Assembly: GCA_036003705.1 (NCBI GenBank)
Contig: DASYSE010000102.1
Coordinates: forward strand, 1-64,000
Direction of reading: 5' to 3'
DNA: 64,000 bases
DNA from: CALGFH01 sp036003705
GTDB lineage: Bacteria > Actinomycetota > CALGFH01
How positions within the stretch are numbered: the first letter of the stretch is position 1; every line of letters starts with the position of its first letter. The notes beneath the pieces are model-generated. The model searched no databases. It saw only the letters and a list, made by a program, of their open reading frames with translations, and was not told the DNA's origin. Shown here piece by piece: positions 41,830 through 51,175 of this stretch. The translations under genes were made by a program, and so were the position numbers.

Positions 41830-42584
41830 CCCTCGAGCTGCTCCCGGCGGTCGACCTGCTCGACGGGAAGGCGGCCCGGCTCGTGCAGGGCGTCGCCGGA
41901 ACCCAGACCGCCTACGGCGACCCGGTCGAGGCCGCGACCGCCTTCGCCGCCGAGGGCGCCCGCTGGCTGCACGTGGTCGACCTGGACGCCGCCTTCGGCC
42001 GCGGGCCCCGCAACCGCGAGCAGCTCGGACACATCGTCGCCGCGGTCGCCCCGGTGCGGGTCGAGGCCTCCGGCGGGGTGCGCACCCCGGCCGACCTGCA
42101 CGCCCTGCTCGACCTCGGCGCGGCCAGGGTGGTGATCGGCACCGCGGCCCTGGAGGACCCGGAGTGGGTCGCCGAGGCGTGCGCCAGCCACGGCGAGGCG
42201 GTCGCGGTCGGCCTGGACGCCCGCGGCCGGACCCTGCAGGCCCGCGGCTGGACGACCAGCGGCGGCGACCTGTTCGAGGTCCTGCACCGGCTGGAGGCCG
42301 CCGGCTGCCGGCGGTTCGTCCACACCGAGGTGGCCAGGGACGGCATGCTCTCGGGCCCGGCGATCGAGCGCCTCCGTGAGGTCCTGGCCGCCACCAGCCG
42401 CCCGGTGATCGCCTCCGGCGGCGTCTCCAGCCTCGACGACCTCCGCGCCCTGGCGGTCCTGGAACCCGGCGGCCTGGAGGGCGCGATCGTCGGCAAGGCG
42501 CTGTACACGGGTCGCCTCACCGTCGCCGGCGCCATCGCCGCCCTCGCCGACGCCGCCCGGGTCCCCGATGGGAGGGGGCTGTGA
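41826..42584 (+). CDS. hisA: HisA-type phosphoribosyl isomerase, possibly bifunctional PriA
   Basis: A 252-residue TIM-barrel isomerase that converts ProFAR to PRFAR in histidine synthesis. The catalytic aspartates are in LLPAVDLLDGKAARLVQG and in THTEVARDGMLSG-equivalent VHTEVARDGMLSG; VEASGGVRTPADL and ASGGVSSLDDL carry the phosphate sites. In Actinomycetota the homologue PriA also performs the TrpF reaction. No trpF lies in the trp block here, so that is a reasonable inference, not proof. GTG 41826 (GTGA with the hisH stop) is chosen; GTG 41820 is an alternative. Confidence 0.93.
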   Translation: MTLELLPAVDLLDGKAARLVQGVAGTQTAYGDPVEAATAFAAEGARWLHVVDLDAAFGRGPRNREQLGHIVAAVAPVRVEASGGVRTPADLHALLDLGAARVVIGTAALEDPEWVAEACASHGEAVAVGLDARGRTLQARGWTTSGGDLFEVLHRLEAAGCRRFVHTEVARDGMLSGPAIERLREVLAATSRPVIASGGVSSLDDLRALAVLEPGGLEGAIVGKALYTGRLTVAGAIAALADAARVPDGRGL

Positions 42585-43342
42585 CCCTGGCCAGACGGGT
42601 GATCCCGTGCCTGGACGTGGCGGCTGGGCGGGTGGTGAAGGGCGTCTCGTTCGTCGACCTGGTCGACGCCGGCGACCCGGCCGAGCTGGCCCGGATCTAC
42701 GATGCCGAGGGCGCCGACGAGCTGGTCTTCCTCGACATCACCGCCACCGTCGAGGCCCGCGCCACCTTGTTCGAGGCGGTCGCCCGGACCGCGGAGCAGG
42801 TGTTCATCCCGCTCACGGTGGGCGGCGGGGTCCGCACCGTCGAGGACGTCCGGCGCCTGCTGCGGGCCGGCGCCGACAAGGTGTCGGTCAACTCGGCCGC
42901 CGTCCGCGACCCGGAGCTGCTGTCGGCCGGGGCCGGCACCTACGGGGTCCAGTGCATGGTCCTGGCCATCGACGCCCGCCGCCGTCCCGACGGCCACGGC
43001 TGGGAGGTGGTGGTCGACGGCGGCCGCACCCCCACCGGACGCGACGCCGTCGCCTGGGCCGAGGAGGCCGCCGACCGGGGCGCCGGGGAGCTCCTGGTCA
43101 CCAGCATGGACGCCGACGGCCAGCGGACCGGCTACGATCTCGAGCTGGTCCGCGCCATGACCACCGCCGTCGACCTCCCCGTCATCGCCAGCGGCGGCGC
43201 CGGCCAGGTCGAGCACTTCGCCGCCGCCGCCAAGGCGGGCGCCGACGCCGTCCTGGCCGCCAGCGTCTTCCATTTCGGCCAGCTGTCCATCAGCGAGGTC
43301 AAGGCGGGCCTGGCCGCCGCCGGCCTCCCCGTCCGAGCCTGA
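42581..43342 (+). CDS. hisF: Imidazole glycerol phosphate synthase, cyclase subunit HisF
   Basis: A 253-residue TIM barrel that forms imidazole glycerol phosphate and AICAR using ammonia from HisH. The catalytic Asp is in RVIPCLDVAAGRVVKG near the N-terminus, the second in MVLAIDARR, and the VGGGVRTVEDVRRLL and IASGGAGQVEHF phosphate loops are intact. GTG 42581 overlaps the hisA stop. It is the last gene of this run; hisI is displaced 5 kb downstream by the convergent dehydrogenase gene. The 36 bases to that gene show no clear terminator. Confidence 0.95.
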   Translation: MTLARRVIPCLDVAAGRVVKGVSFVDLVDAGDPAELARIYDAEGADELVFLDITATVEARATLFEAVARTAEQVFIPLTVGGGVRTVEDVRRLLRAGADKVSVNSAAVRDPELLSAGAGTYGVQCMVLAIDARRRPDGHGWEVVVDGGRTPTGRDAVAWAEEAADRGAGELLVTSMDADGQRTGYDLELVRAMTTAVDLPVIASGGAGQVEHFAAAAKAGADAVLAASVFHFGQLSISEVKAGLAAAGLPVRA

Positions 43343-43378
43343 GCGCCGGGCGGCCCCGGGACCGGTGAGCCTGGTGGC

Positions 43379-46300
43379 TCACCCGGCCGCCGGGGCGCCG
43401 GCGGTGGCGGCGATGCCGGCCTCGCTCAGGTTGCGGATCTCGCGTAGGGCGACCGACAGCATGGCGATGTCGAGCTTGTCGGCCTCCTTGAGGTCGGAGA
43501 GGATCGAGTTGGCCCGCTCCACCGCGGCCCGGTTCTCCTCGAGCCAGCCGTCGATCAGGGCGTCGGCGTCCCGGTCCCCGGTCCCCGGCTTCAGCACCTC
43601 CGCGGTCAGCTCGCGCTGCTCGGAGTAGAGGTCGTCGCGGAGCGCGCCCTGGGCGAGCGTCTGCCAGTGGGTCTCGGCCGGCAGCCGGGCGATCTGGTCG
43701 CGCAGCCAGTGCAGCTCCAGCTTGTAGCCGAGGGCGAAGTAGATGGCGGCGACCGCCTCGACCGTCTCGCCGCAGCTGGTGGCCACCTCGATCACGTTCA
43801 GGCCCGAGAACAACGCATCCAGGCTGGCCACCCGGGTGGCCAGCTCGGCCGGCACGCCCGCGGCGGTGAACCGCTCGGCCAGCCGGTCCAGCGACTCGGA
43901 GTCGGCCGGGGCGAGCAGCTTGGGCAGCTCCTGGCCGAGCGAGGCGATCCCGGGGGCGAAATGGGAGACGGTGGCGGCGATGTCCAGCGGCTGGCGCCGG
44001 TTGCGCAGGAACCACAGGGCCGACCGCTCGATCATCTTGCGCCCCTCGGCCTGCAGCTCGAGCTGGACGTCGGCCGGGACCACGTTGTCCAGCGTCGCCA
44101 GGTCCTTCCAGAGCCGGCGGATGTCGAACACCTCGCGGGCGACCGTGTAGGCCCGCGCGACGTCCGGCGGGCTGGCCCCGGTCTCGTCGTGCAGCCGGTT
44201 GGCGAAGGTGCTCCCGGCCCGGTTGACCATGCTGTTGGTGACGTAGGTGGCGATGATGTGGCGGCGCAGCGGGTGGCTGCGCAGCTGGCGGCGGAACCTC
44301 TCCCGCAGCTTCGGCGGCATGTAGCGCTCCAGGTCGTCGGCCAGGTAGTCGTCCTCGGGCACGTCGGAGGCGACCAGCTGGTCCTGGAGAGCGATCTTGG
44401 AGTAGGCCAGCAGCACCGCCAGCTCCGGACGGGTCAGGCCGAGGCCGGCCGCCCGGCGCTCCGCCAGCTCCTCGTTGTCGGGCAGGAACTCCAGCCGCCG
44501 GTCCAGCCGGTTGGACAGCTCCAGGCTGCGCATCAGGCGGTCGTGCTCGTCCAGCAGCTGCGGCGCCTGCGCCTCGGTGACGCTGATCGCCTGCACCTGA
44601 CGGTAGTTGTCCTGCAGGACCGCGGTGGCGACGTCACCGGTCATGTCGGCCAGCAGCCTGTCGCGCTGCTTGCGGGTCATGTCGCCCTCGTTGACCACCT
44701 GGCTCAGCAGGATCTTGATGTTGACCTCGTGGTCGGAGCAGTCGACCCCGCCGGAGTTGTCGATGAAGTCGGTGTTGATCCGGCCGCCCGCCAGGGCGTA
44801 CTCGATCCGCCCGAGCTGGGTGAAGCCGAGGTTGCCGCCCTCGCCGACGACCTTGGCGCGCAGCTCGGCCCCGTCCACCCGGACGCCGTCGTTGGTGCGG
44901 TCGCCGACGTCGGCGTTGGTCTCGCGGGCGGCCTTCACGTAGGTGCCGATGCCGGCGCTCCACAGCAGGTCGACCGGTGCCTTGAGCATGGCGCTGATCA
45001 GCTCGTTGGGGGGCAGCGCCTCGGCCCGGAGGTCGAGCAGCCGGCGGACCTCGGCCGACAGCGGGATCGACTTGGCCGAGCGCGGCCAGACCCCGCCGCC
45101 CTTCGAGATGCGGCCGGTGTCGTAGTCGGACCAGGAGGAGCGGGGCAGCCCGAACAGGCGCCCGCGCTCGACGAAGCTGGCCTCCGGGTCGGGGTCGGGG
45201 TCGAGGAACACGTGCAGGTGGTTGAACGCCCCGACCAGCTTGATGTGGCGGCTGAGCAGCATGCCGTTGCCGAACACGTCGCCGGACATGTCGCCGATGC
45301 CGACGACGGTGAAGTCGGTGGTCTGGGTGTCGAGGTCCAGCTCCCGGAACAGCTGCTTGACCGACTCCCAGGCACCCCTCGCCGTGATCCCCATCTTCTT
45401 GTGGTCGTAGCCGGCCGACCCGCCGGAGGCGAAGGCGTCGTCCAGCCAGAAGCCGTAGTCCTGGGCGATCGAGTTGGCCAGGTCGGAGAAGGTCGCCGTC
45501 CCCTTGTCGGCCGCCACCACCAGGTAGGGGTCGTCCCCGTCATAGCGCACCACGTCCGGCGGGGGGACGACCTTGCCCTCGACCCGGTTGTCGGTGATGT
45601 CCAGCAGCCCGCGCATCATCGTCGAATAGCAGGCCACCACCTCGTCCATCAGCGCCTCGCGGCCGCCCTCGACGGGTGGTCTCTTGACCACGAAGCCGCC
45701 CTTGGCCCCGACCGGCACGATGACGGCGTTCTTGACCATCTGCGCCTTCATCAGACCCAGGATCTCGGTGCGGAAGTCCTCCCGCCGGTCCGACCAGCGG
45801 ATGCCGCCCCTGGCCACCCTGCCGCCGCGCAGGTGGACGGCCTCGGTCCGCGGCGAGTACACGAACACCTCGAACATCGGCCGCGGCTTGGGCAGCGACG
45901 GCACCCTGCTCGGGTCCAGCTTGACCGACAGGTACGGCTTGGCCTGGCCGCCCTCGCCGGTCTGGTAGTGGTTGGTCCGCAGGGTGGCCTCGACCATGTC
46001 GAGGAAGCTGCGCAGGATCCGGTCCTCGTCCAGGTTGGCGACCCGGTCGATGGCCGCGGCCAGCTGCTCCCGCAGCCCCTCCTCCCGCGCCTCCATGCCC
46101 TGCGGCTGGGTCGGGTCGAAGCGGGTCTGGAACAGCTCGACCAGCAGGCGGGCGATCTCCGGGTGGCCGGCAAGGGCCTGCTCCATGTACTCCTGGCTGA
46201 AGGTCGGCCGGGTCTGTCGCAGGTACTTGCAGTAGGCGCGCAGGACCACGATCTGCCGCCAGGTGAGCCGCGCCCGCAGCACCAGCCGGTTGAAGCCGTC

Positions 46301-48244
46301 GCTCTCGGCCTCGCCGCGCAGGATGGCGGCGAACGCGTCCTGGAACACGTCGCGGACCCGGCTCAGGTCGAGGTCATTCTCGGTGCCGCCATAGGTCATG
46401 CCGAAGTCGTGGATCCAGACCGGGCCGTGGCCGGGCCGGTTGAGCGCGTAGGGCCGCTCGTCGACGACCTCGACCCCCATGTCCTCGAGCATCGGCACCG
46501 CGGCCGACAGCGGCAGCGGCCGGTCGGTCCAGAACAGCTTGAACCGTAGCGTCCCCGTCGGCGCCTCCAGCGGCCGGTACAGGTTCATGTTCAGCCCGCC
46601 GCGGCTCTCCAGATCCTCCATCCGCTGGATGTCGTACACCGCGTTGCGGGCCGGGAAGTCGTCGAGGTAGGCGGCCGGGAACGCCTCGCCGTACCGGCTG
46701 AACAGCTCGTTGCCCTCCTCTTCGCCGTGCAGCTCCAGCAGCAGGGAGTGCAGCTCGTCGGACCAGGAGCGGGTCACCGTGGCCAGCTTGGCCTCCAGCT
46801 CCCTGGCGTCGTAGGAGGGCATCCGCCCGGGCGGCACCCGGATGATGAAGTGCAGCCGGGCCAGCACCGACTCCGACAGCCACACCTGGAAGTCGAAGCT
46901 CGCCCCAGGGAAGGTGTCGTGGAGCACCACCTCGATGCGCCGGCGCACGGTGGTGGTGTAGCGGTCGCGGGGCACGTAGACCAGGCAGGAGACGAAGCGG
47001 CCGTAGTTGTCGTGCCACATGAACAGGCGCACCCGGCGGCGTTCCTCCAGCCGCAGGATGCCCATGGCCGTCTCGAACAGCTGGTCGTCGGAGATCTGGA
47101 ACAGCTCGTCGCGCGGGAACGTCTCCAGGATGTTGAGCAGCGACTTCCAGTCGTGGCTGTACCTGGGCAGGCCGGCCCGTTCCAGCACCTTGGCCACCTT
47201 GCGGCGCAGCACCGGGATGTCGCGCGGGTTCCGGTTGTAGGCGGCCGAGGTGTACAGGCCGAGGAAGCGCCACTCGCCGACGACCTCGCCCTGCTCGTCG
47301 AAACGCTTGACCCCGATGTAGTCGAGGTAGGACGGCCGGTGCACGGTGGAGTGCGAGTTGGCCTTGGTGAGCACCAGCACGTGCGGTTCGCGGGCCAGCC
47401 GCCTGGCCTCCGGCGGGAGCTTGGCGAAGCTGCCCGACTCCGGCTTGGTCTGTCCCTGGCGCAGGATGCCGAGGCCGGTGCCCCTGACCGGCCGCAGCAT
47501 GTCCTCGCCGTCCTCCTCCACCAGGTCATAGGCCCGGTAGCCGAGGAAGGTGAAGTGGTGGTCGTCGGTCCACTCCAGCAGCGCCCTGGCCTCGGCCAGC
47601 TCGGCCTCGTCGACCGGGGGCGGCCGCTCGGCGAACTCTCCGAGGATCCGCTGGACCTGCTCACGCACGGCCGGCCAGTCCTCGACCGCGTTGCGAACGT
47701 CGACCAGGATCTTCTCGACCCCGCCCCTGAGCCGGTCGAGCACCTCGGGCTCGCTCTGCCGGTCGACCTCGAAATGCAGGAACGACTCGCGGATGCCGTC
47801 GTCGGCGTCGGGCGGCAGCACCTCGACCAGCTCGCCGGCCTGGTCGCGCCGGACGGCGATCACCGGGTGGATGGGCAGGTGGATGACCAGCCCGTGCCGG
47901 TTCAGCTCCATCGCCACCGAGTCGACCAGGAACGGCATGTCGTCGGTGACGATCTCGACGATGGAGTGCCTGGACCGCCAGCCGTGCTCCTCGAACCGGG
48001 GGCTGTACACCCTGACCTTGGCCTCGCCGGGCTGGCGACGCTGGGCCAGGCGCCAGTGGGCCAGGGCGGCGCCGTACAGGTCTTCGATCTCGAGCTCGAC
48101 CAGGTCCTCGGGGGCCAGCCGGTGGTAGTACTGGCTGGCGAACGACTCCACCTGGTCGCGTCGCTTCTCGGGCACCTTCTCGTGGATGGTGGCGACGATC
48201 TGCTGCAGGATCTCCGCTTTCGCCCGCTCTGGCTGCGTCGACAT
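43379..48244 (-). CDS. Large NAD-specific glutamate dehydrogenase
   Basis: A 1621-residue enzyme of the L-180 NAD-GDH family, known from Streptomyces and Proteobacteria, which deaminates glutamate to 2-oxoglutarate. The long N-terminal part has ACT-like regulatory segments (SRHSIVEIVTDDMPFLVDSV near 95; YTSAAYNRNPRDIPVLRRKV near 330). The catalytic domain is in the middle: RGGIRWSDRREDFRTEILGLMKAQMVKNA, GAKGGFVVK with the lysine, and KGTATFSDLAN, then FNHLHVFLDPDP and AKVVGEGGNLGFTQLGRIEYA, the NAD-binding part. ATG 48244 has GAGGGAG close upstream. It lies opposite to the his and trp genes and splits hisF from hisI. Confidence 0.93.
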   Translation of the reverse strand: MSTQPERAKAEILQQIVATIHEKVPEKRRDQVESFASQYYHRLAPEDLVELEIEDLYGAALAHWRLAQRRQPGEAKVRVYSPRFEEHGWRSRHSIVEIVTDDMPFLVDSVAMELNRHGLVIHLPIHPVIAVRRDQAGELVEVLPPDADDGIRESFLHFEVDRQSEPEVLDRLRGGVEKILVDVRNAVEDWPAVREQVQRILGEFAERPPPVDEAELAEARALLEWTDDHHFTFLGYRAYDLVEEDGEDMLRPVRGTGLGILRQGQTKPESGSFAKLPPEARRLAREPHVLVLTKANSHSTVHRPSYLDYIGVKRFDEQGEVVGEWRFLGLYTSAAYNRNPRDIPVLRRKVAKVLERAGLPRYSHDWKSLLNILETFPRDELFQISDDQLFETAMGILRLEERRRVRLFMWHDNYGRFVSCLVYVPRDRYTTTVRRRIEVVLHDTFPGASFDFQVWLSESVLARLHFIIRVPPGRMPSYDARELEAKLATVTRSWSDELHSLLLELHGEEEGNELFSRYGEAFPAAYLDDFPARNAVYDIQRMEDLESRGGLNMNLYRPLEAPTGTLRFKLFWTDRPLPLSAAVPMLEDMGVEVVDERPYALNRPGHGPVWIHDFGMTYGGTENDLDLSRVRDVFQDAFAAILRGEAESDGFNRLVLRARLTWRQIVVLRAYCKYLRQTRPTFSQEYMEQALAGHPEIARLLVELFQTRFDPTQPQGMEAREEGLREQLAAAIDRVANLDEDRILRSFLDMVEATLRTNHYQTGEGGQAKPYLSVKLDPSRVPSLPKPRPMFEVFVYSPRTEAVHLRGGRVARGGIRWSDRREDFRTEILGLMKAQMVKNAVIVPVGAKGGFVVKRPPVEGGREALMDEVVACYSTMMRGLLDITDNRVEGKVVPPPDVVRYDGDDPYLVVAADKGTATFSDLANSIAQDYGFWLDDAFASGGSAGYDHKKMGITARGAWESVKQLFRELDLDTQTTDFTVVGIGDMSGDVFGNGMLLSRHIKLVGAFNHLHVFLDPDPDPEASFVERGRLFGLPRSSWSDYDTGRISKGGGVWPRSAKSIPLSAEVRRLLDLRAEALPPNELISAMLKAPVDLLWSAGIGTYVKAARETNADVGDRTNDGVRVDGAELRAKVVGEGGNLGFTQLGRIEYALAGGRINTDFIDNSGGVDCSDHEVNIKILLSQVVNEGDMTRKQRDRLLADMTGDVATAVLQDNYRQVQAISVTEAQAPQLLDEHDRLMRSLELSNRLDRRLEFLPDNEELAERRAAGLGLTRPELAVLLAYSKIALQDQLVASDVPEDDYLADDLERYMPPKLRERFRRQLRSHPLRRHIIATYVTNSMVNRAGSTFANRLHDETGASPPDVARAYTVAREVFDIRRLWKDLATLDNVVPADVQLELQAEGRKMIERSALWFLRNRRQPLDIAATVSHFAPGIASLGQELPKLLAPADSESLDRLAERFTAAGVPAELATRVASLDALFSGLNVIEVATSCGETVEAVAAIYFALGYKLELHWLRDQIARLPAETHWQTLAQGALRDDLYSEQRELTAEVLKPGTGDRDADALIDGWLEENRAAVERANSILSDLKEADKLDIAMLSVALREIRNLSEAGIAATAGAPAAG

Positions 48245-48310
48245 GACAGCTCCCTCGTGTGTCCGCCCTGCCCTTCAACCATGGCAGATCGGCCGGCCCG
48301 GCGGTAGCGA

Positions 48311-48316
48311 TAGCAT
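48311..48316 (+). promoter_or_regulatory. Candidate -10 element for a leaderless hisI transcript
   Basis: TAGCAT lies six bases before the hisI ATG, and there is no Shine-Dalgarno sequence. The arrangement matches tetR at 1298. No -35 element is evident. Confidence 0.4.
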
Positions 48317-48322
48317 GGCCCC

Positions 48323-48775
48323 ATGTCCGAGCTCTCGACCGGGGCTGTCGACGACGCCGTCGCCGGCCTCGCCTTCGACGCCGCCGGCCTGCTCCCGGCG
48401 GTTGTCCAGGACGACACCGACGGCGCCGTCCTGATGGTCGCCTGGATGGACGCGGAGGCGGTCCGGCGCACCCTCACCACCGGCCGTACCTGGTTCTGGA
48501 GTCGTTCCCGCCGCCGCTACTGGCAGAAGGGGGAGACCTCCGGCAACGTCCAGCAGGTCCGTTCGGTGACCGCCGACTGCGACCGCGACTGTCTCCTCGT
48601 TCGGGTGGAGCAGGTTGGGCCGGCGTGCCACACCGGCACGCGAAGCTGTTTCAGCGACACGCTGGTGATCGCCGATGGTGCGCGGCTCGGGGATGTGACC
48701 TCGGGCCCGGTTCACCGGGGCGGCGACCCCGAGGCCCCCCAGGCGGACCCCGAGCGGGCGGGGGCCGGCTCGTGA
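48323..48775 (+). CDS. hisI: Phosphoribosyl-AMP cyclohydrolase
   Basis: A 150-residue HisI without the HisE domain. The metal-binding cysteines lie in SVTADCDRDCLLVRVEQVGPACHTG, and the substrate region WFWSRSRRRYWQKGETSGN is conserved. It performs the third step of histidine synthesis, opening the adenine ring of PR-AMP. It is separated from the other his genes by the dehydrogenase and heads the transcription unit with trpE, whose GTG overlaps its stop. The last 20 residues are Pro/Ala-rich. Confidence 0.93.
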   Translation: MSELSTGAVDDAVAGLAFDAAGLLPAVVQDDTDGAVLMVAWMDAEAVRRTLTTGRTWFWSRSRRRYWQKGETSGNVQQVRSVTADCDRDCLLVRVEQVGPACHTGTRSCFSDTLVIADGARLGDVTSGPVHRGGDPEAPQADPERAGAGS

Positions 48776-50322
48776 CCGCCGCGCCTGGCGGCGTCCTGCC
48801 GGGGATCGAGGAGTTCGTGCGCCTGGCAGGGGAGCACTCGGTGGTGCCGGTCTGGCGGGAGCTGCTCGGCGACCTGGAGACGCCGGTTGGGGCGTTCCGC
48901 AAGCTCGGCGACCAGGACGGCTCGGTGCTGCTGGAGAGCGTCGAGCACGGCGAGCGCTGGGGCCGGTACTCGTTCATCGGCACCGACCCGTTCGCCACCC
49001 TGACCATCAGCGGCGGGCGGGCGTCGTGGACCGGCCGCCCCCCGGCCGGCCTGTCCGACGGGCCGCCGCTGGCGGTGCTCCGCGAGGCGCTGCGCCGGCT
49101 GCGCTCGCCGTCCCTGCCCGGGCTGCCGCCGCTGTTCGCCGGCGCCGTCGGCTACCTCGGCTACGACCTGGTCCGCGAGCTGGAGCGCCTGCCCGACCAG
49201 ACCGAGGACGATCTCCGGTTGCCCGACGGGGTGCTGGTCTTCCCCCGCTCGGTGGTCGTCTTCGACCACCTCGGGCAGCGCCTGGTGCTGGTGGCCAACG
49301 TGGTCGTCAACCAGGCGACCGACCTGGACGCCGCCTTTGCCGACGCCTGCAGGCGCCTGGACGCCCTGGCCGCGCGGTTGTCGGTGCCGGTGGGGACGGT
49401 GCCGACCCCCCTGCCGGCGGCCGGCCCGCCGGCGGCCGCCTCCAGCGACCTGGCGCCGGGCCGCTACCAGGAGATGGTTCGGATCGCCAAGGAGCACATC
49501 CGGGCCGGCGACATCTTCCAGGTGGTCCCGTCGCAGCGGTTCTCGGTGCCGACCACCGCCGACCCGTTCGACGTCTACCGGGTCCTGCGGGTGGTCAACC
49601 CCTCCCCGTACATGTACTTCCTGCGCCTGCCGGGCGTGACCATCGCCGGCTCGTCGCCGGAGGTGCTGGTCACCGTCCAGGGTCGCCGGGCCACCATGCG
49701 GCCGATCGCCGGCACCCGGCCGCGTGGCGTCGACCAGGAGGCCGACCTGGCGCTGGAGGCCGAGCTCCAGGCCGACCAGAAGGAGCGGGCCGAGCACGTC
49801 ATGCTGGTCGACCTGGCCCGCAACGACCTCGGCCGGGTCTGCCGGCCGGGCACCGTCAAGGTCGACGACTTCATGCGGGTCGAGCGCTACTCCCACGTCA
49901 TGCACCTGGTCTCCGACGTGACCGGGGAGCTGGCCGACGGGGTGGCGGCGTTCGACGTGCTGGCGGCCTGCTTCCCGGCGGGCACGGTGTCCGGGGCTCC
50001 CAAGGTCCGGGCGATGGAGATCATCGACGACCTGGAGCGCCACCGCCGCGGGCCCTACGCCGGCTGCGTCGGCTACTTCGACTTCTCCGGCAACCTCGAC
50101 ACCTGCATCACCATCCGGACGTTCGTGTTCGTGGACGGCGTCGCCTACTGCCAGGCCGGCGCCGGGGTGGTGGCCGACTCGGTTCCCGAGCGCGAGGAGC
50201 GCGAGACCGAAGCCAAGGCCGGCGCCCTGCTGGCCGCCGTCGCCGCCGCCCAGGCCCTCTCCGACGCTCCATCGGCCCCCCGCGACGGCCATCGGCCGGC
50301 CGCCGCCCATGCCGGTGGCTGA
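48772..50322 (+). CDS. trpE: Anthranilate synthase component I
   Basis: A 516-residue chorismate-utilising enzyme that makes anthranilate with a TrpG partner not encoded here. The N-terminal LLES motif (about 53-56), associated with tryptophan feedback inhibition in studied enzymes, is intact and followed by GRYSFIG. The catalytic domain has PSQRFSVPT, PIAGTRPRG, HVMLVDLARNDLGRV, HLVSDVTGEL, CFPAGTVSGAPKVRAMEIIDDLE and YFDFSGNLDTCITIRT. GTG 48772 overlaps the hisI stop, as in Streptomyces-type hisI-trpE pairs. Confidence 0.95.
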   Translation: MTAAPGGVLPGIEEFVRLAGEHSVVPVWRELLGDLETPVGAFRKLGDQDGSVLLESVEHGERWGRYSFIGTDPFATLTISGGRASWTGRPPAGLSDGPPLAVLREALRRLRSPSLPGLPPLFAGAVGYLGYDLVRELERLPDQTEDDLRLPDGVLVFPRSVVVFDHLGQRLVLVANVVVNQATDLDAAFADACRRLDALAARLSVPVGTVPTPLPAAGPPAAASSDLAPGRYQEMVRIAKEHIRAGDIFQVVPSQRFSVPTTADPFDVYRVLRVVNPSPYMYFLRLPGVTIAGSSPEVLVTVQGRRATMRPIAGTRPRGVDQEADLALEAELQADQKERAEHVMLVDLARNDLGRVCRPGTVKVDDFMRVERYSHVMHLVSDVTGELADGVAAFDVLAACFPAGTVSGAPKVRAMEIIDDLERHRRGPYAGCVGYFDFSGNLDTCITIRTFVFVDGVAYCQAGAGVVADSVPEREERETEAKAGALLAAVAAAQALSDAPSAPRDGHRPAAAHAGG

Positions 50323-51082
50323 CAACGGCCCCGCCGGCAGGGCGGACGGTCCAGCACCGGCCGGTCGGGGGGCCCCCCTGCGCGGCTCGGCTGGCAGGGC
50401 GGACGGTCCAGCACCGGCCGGTCGGGGGGCTCCCCCGCGCGGCTCGGCCGGCAGGGCGGACGGTCCAGCACCGGCCGGTCGGGGGGCTCCTCTGGGCGGC
50501 CCGGCGCCGCCGGCCCCCGAGCGGCGGTCGCTGCAGCTGGCCCTCGTGGCGGCGGTGGTCGGGGTGGGGCTGGCCGTGACCGGGGCAGGCCGGCCGTGGG
50601 CGACGGTCAGCGCCAACGTCGAGCTGCCCGGGCTCGGCTCGGCCCGGCTCGGCGCCGCCGAGGTCACCGGCAACGACCTGCTGCCCCTCGGCGGGCTCGC
50701 CCTGCTCGGGCTGGTGCTGCTGGTCGGGGTGGCCGTGACCAGGGGGCACGGCCGCTGGGCGGTGGGGCTGGCCCTGCTCGCCCTGGGCGGCGCCCTGGCC
50801 GTTGGAGCCGTGGTGGGCGGGAACCGGGTCGGCGCCGAGGCCGCCGAACGGGCCGAGCTCGGGCTGCTGGAGGGGGTGCCCGGCGGGACCGGCGTCCAGG
50901 TCGCCACCCCGAGGGCCGGCCCGGTCCTGGTCGTGGCCGGCGGCCTGCTGCTGGCCCTGGCCGGCCTGGAGGCGCTCCGGCGCGGGCCGCGCTGGCCGGC
51001 GCTCGGCGACGCCTTCCGGGCTCCGCCCGACCGCGTCCAGCCGGTCGCCGACCCCGGCGAGCCGCCCTGGGAAGGTGACTGA
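50309..51082 (+). CDS. Tryptophan-associated membrane protein (Trp operon integral membrane family)
   Basis: A 257-residue membrane protein at the position of the actinobacterial Trp-biosynthesis-associated membrane protein, which typically lies between trpE and trpC. Four hydrophobic segments are visible: LALVAAVVGVGLAVTGAG, LLPLGGLALLGLVLLVGVAV, WAVGLALLALGGALAVGAV, and PVLVVAGGLLLALAGLEAL, with the RPWATV stretch after the first. The role is unknown in the family. The first 65 residues are an unusual 19-residue repeat (GRADGPAPAGRGAP...) that seems to have been added to the N-terminus. ATG 50309 overlaps trpE by 14 bases. Confidence 0.8.
   Translation: MPVADNGPAGRADGPAPAGRGAPLRGSAGRADGPAPAGRGAPPRGSAGRADGPAPAGRGAPLGGPAPPAPERRSLQLALVAAVVGVGLAVTGAGRPWATVSANVELPGLGSARLGAAEVTGNDLLPLGGLALLGLVLLVGVAVTRGHGRWAVGLALLALGGALAVGAVVGGNRVGAEAAERAELGLLEGVPGGTGVQVATPRAGPVLVVAGGLLLALAGLEALRRGPRWPALGDAFRAPPDRVQPVADPGEPPWEGD
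50336..50506 (+). repeat. 57-bp tandem repeat in the 5' end of the Trp membrane protein gene
   Basis: Three units begin at 50336, 50393 and 50450, each starting GGCAGGGCGGACGGTCCAGC. Each encodes 19 residues rich in Pro, Ala and Gly. The third unit diverges toward its end. The period keeps the frame. A second 57-bp repeat with different sequence occurs at the 5' end of trpB. Confidence 0.9.
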
Positions 51083-51175
51083 CCAGGGACCTTACCGCCC
51101 TCGAACGAGGCGACCAGCGTCCCCGAACCTGCTCGGGCGATGCTACGGTCGGCCCAACGGCGGAAAGGGGACTGG

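Noticed and set aside
43667..46549. A 960-codon open frame opposite the glutamate dehydrogenase gene
   Set aside because: Same reason: antisense shadow of a verified gene with biased composition and no recognisable motif.
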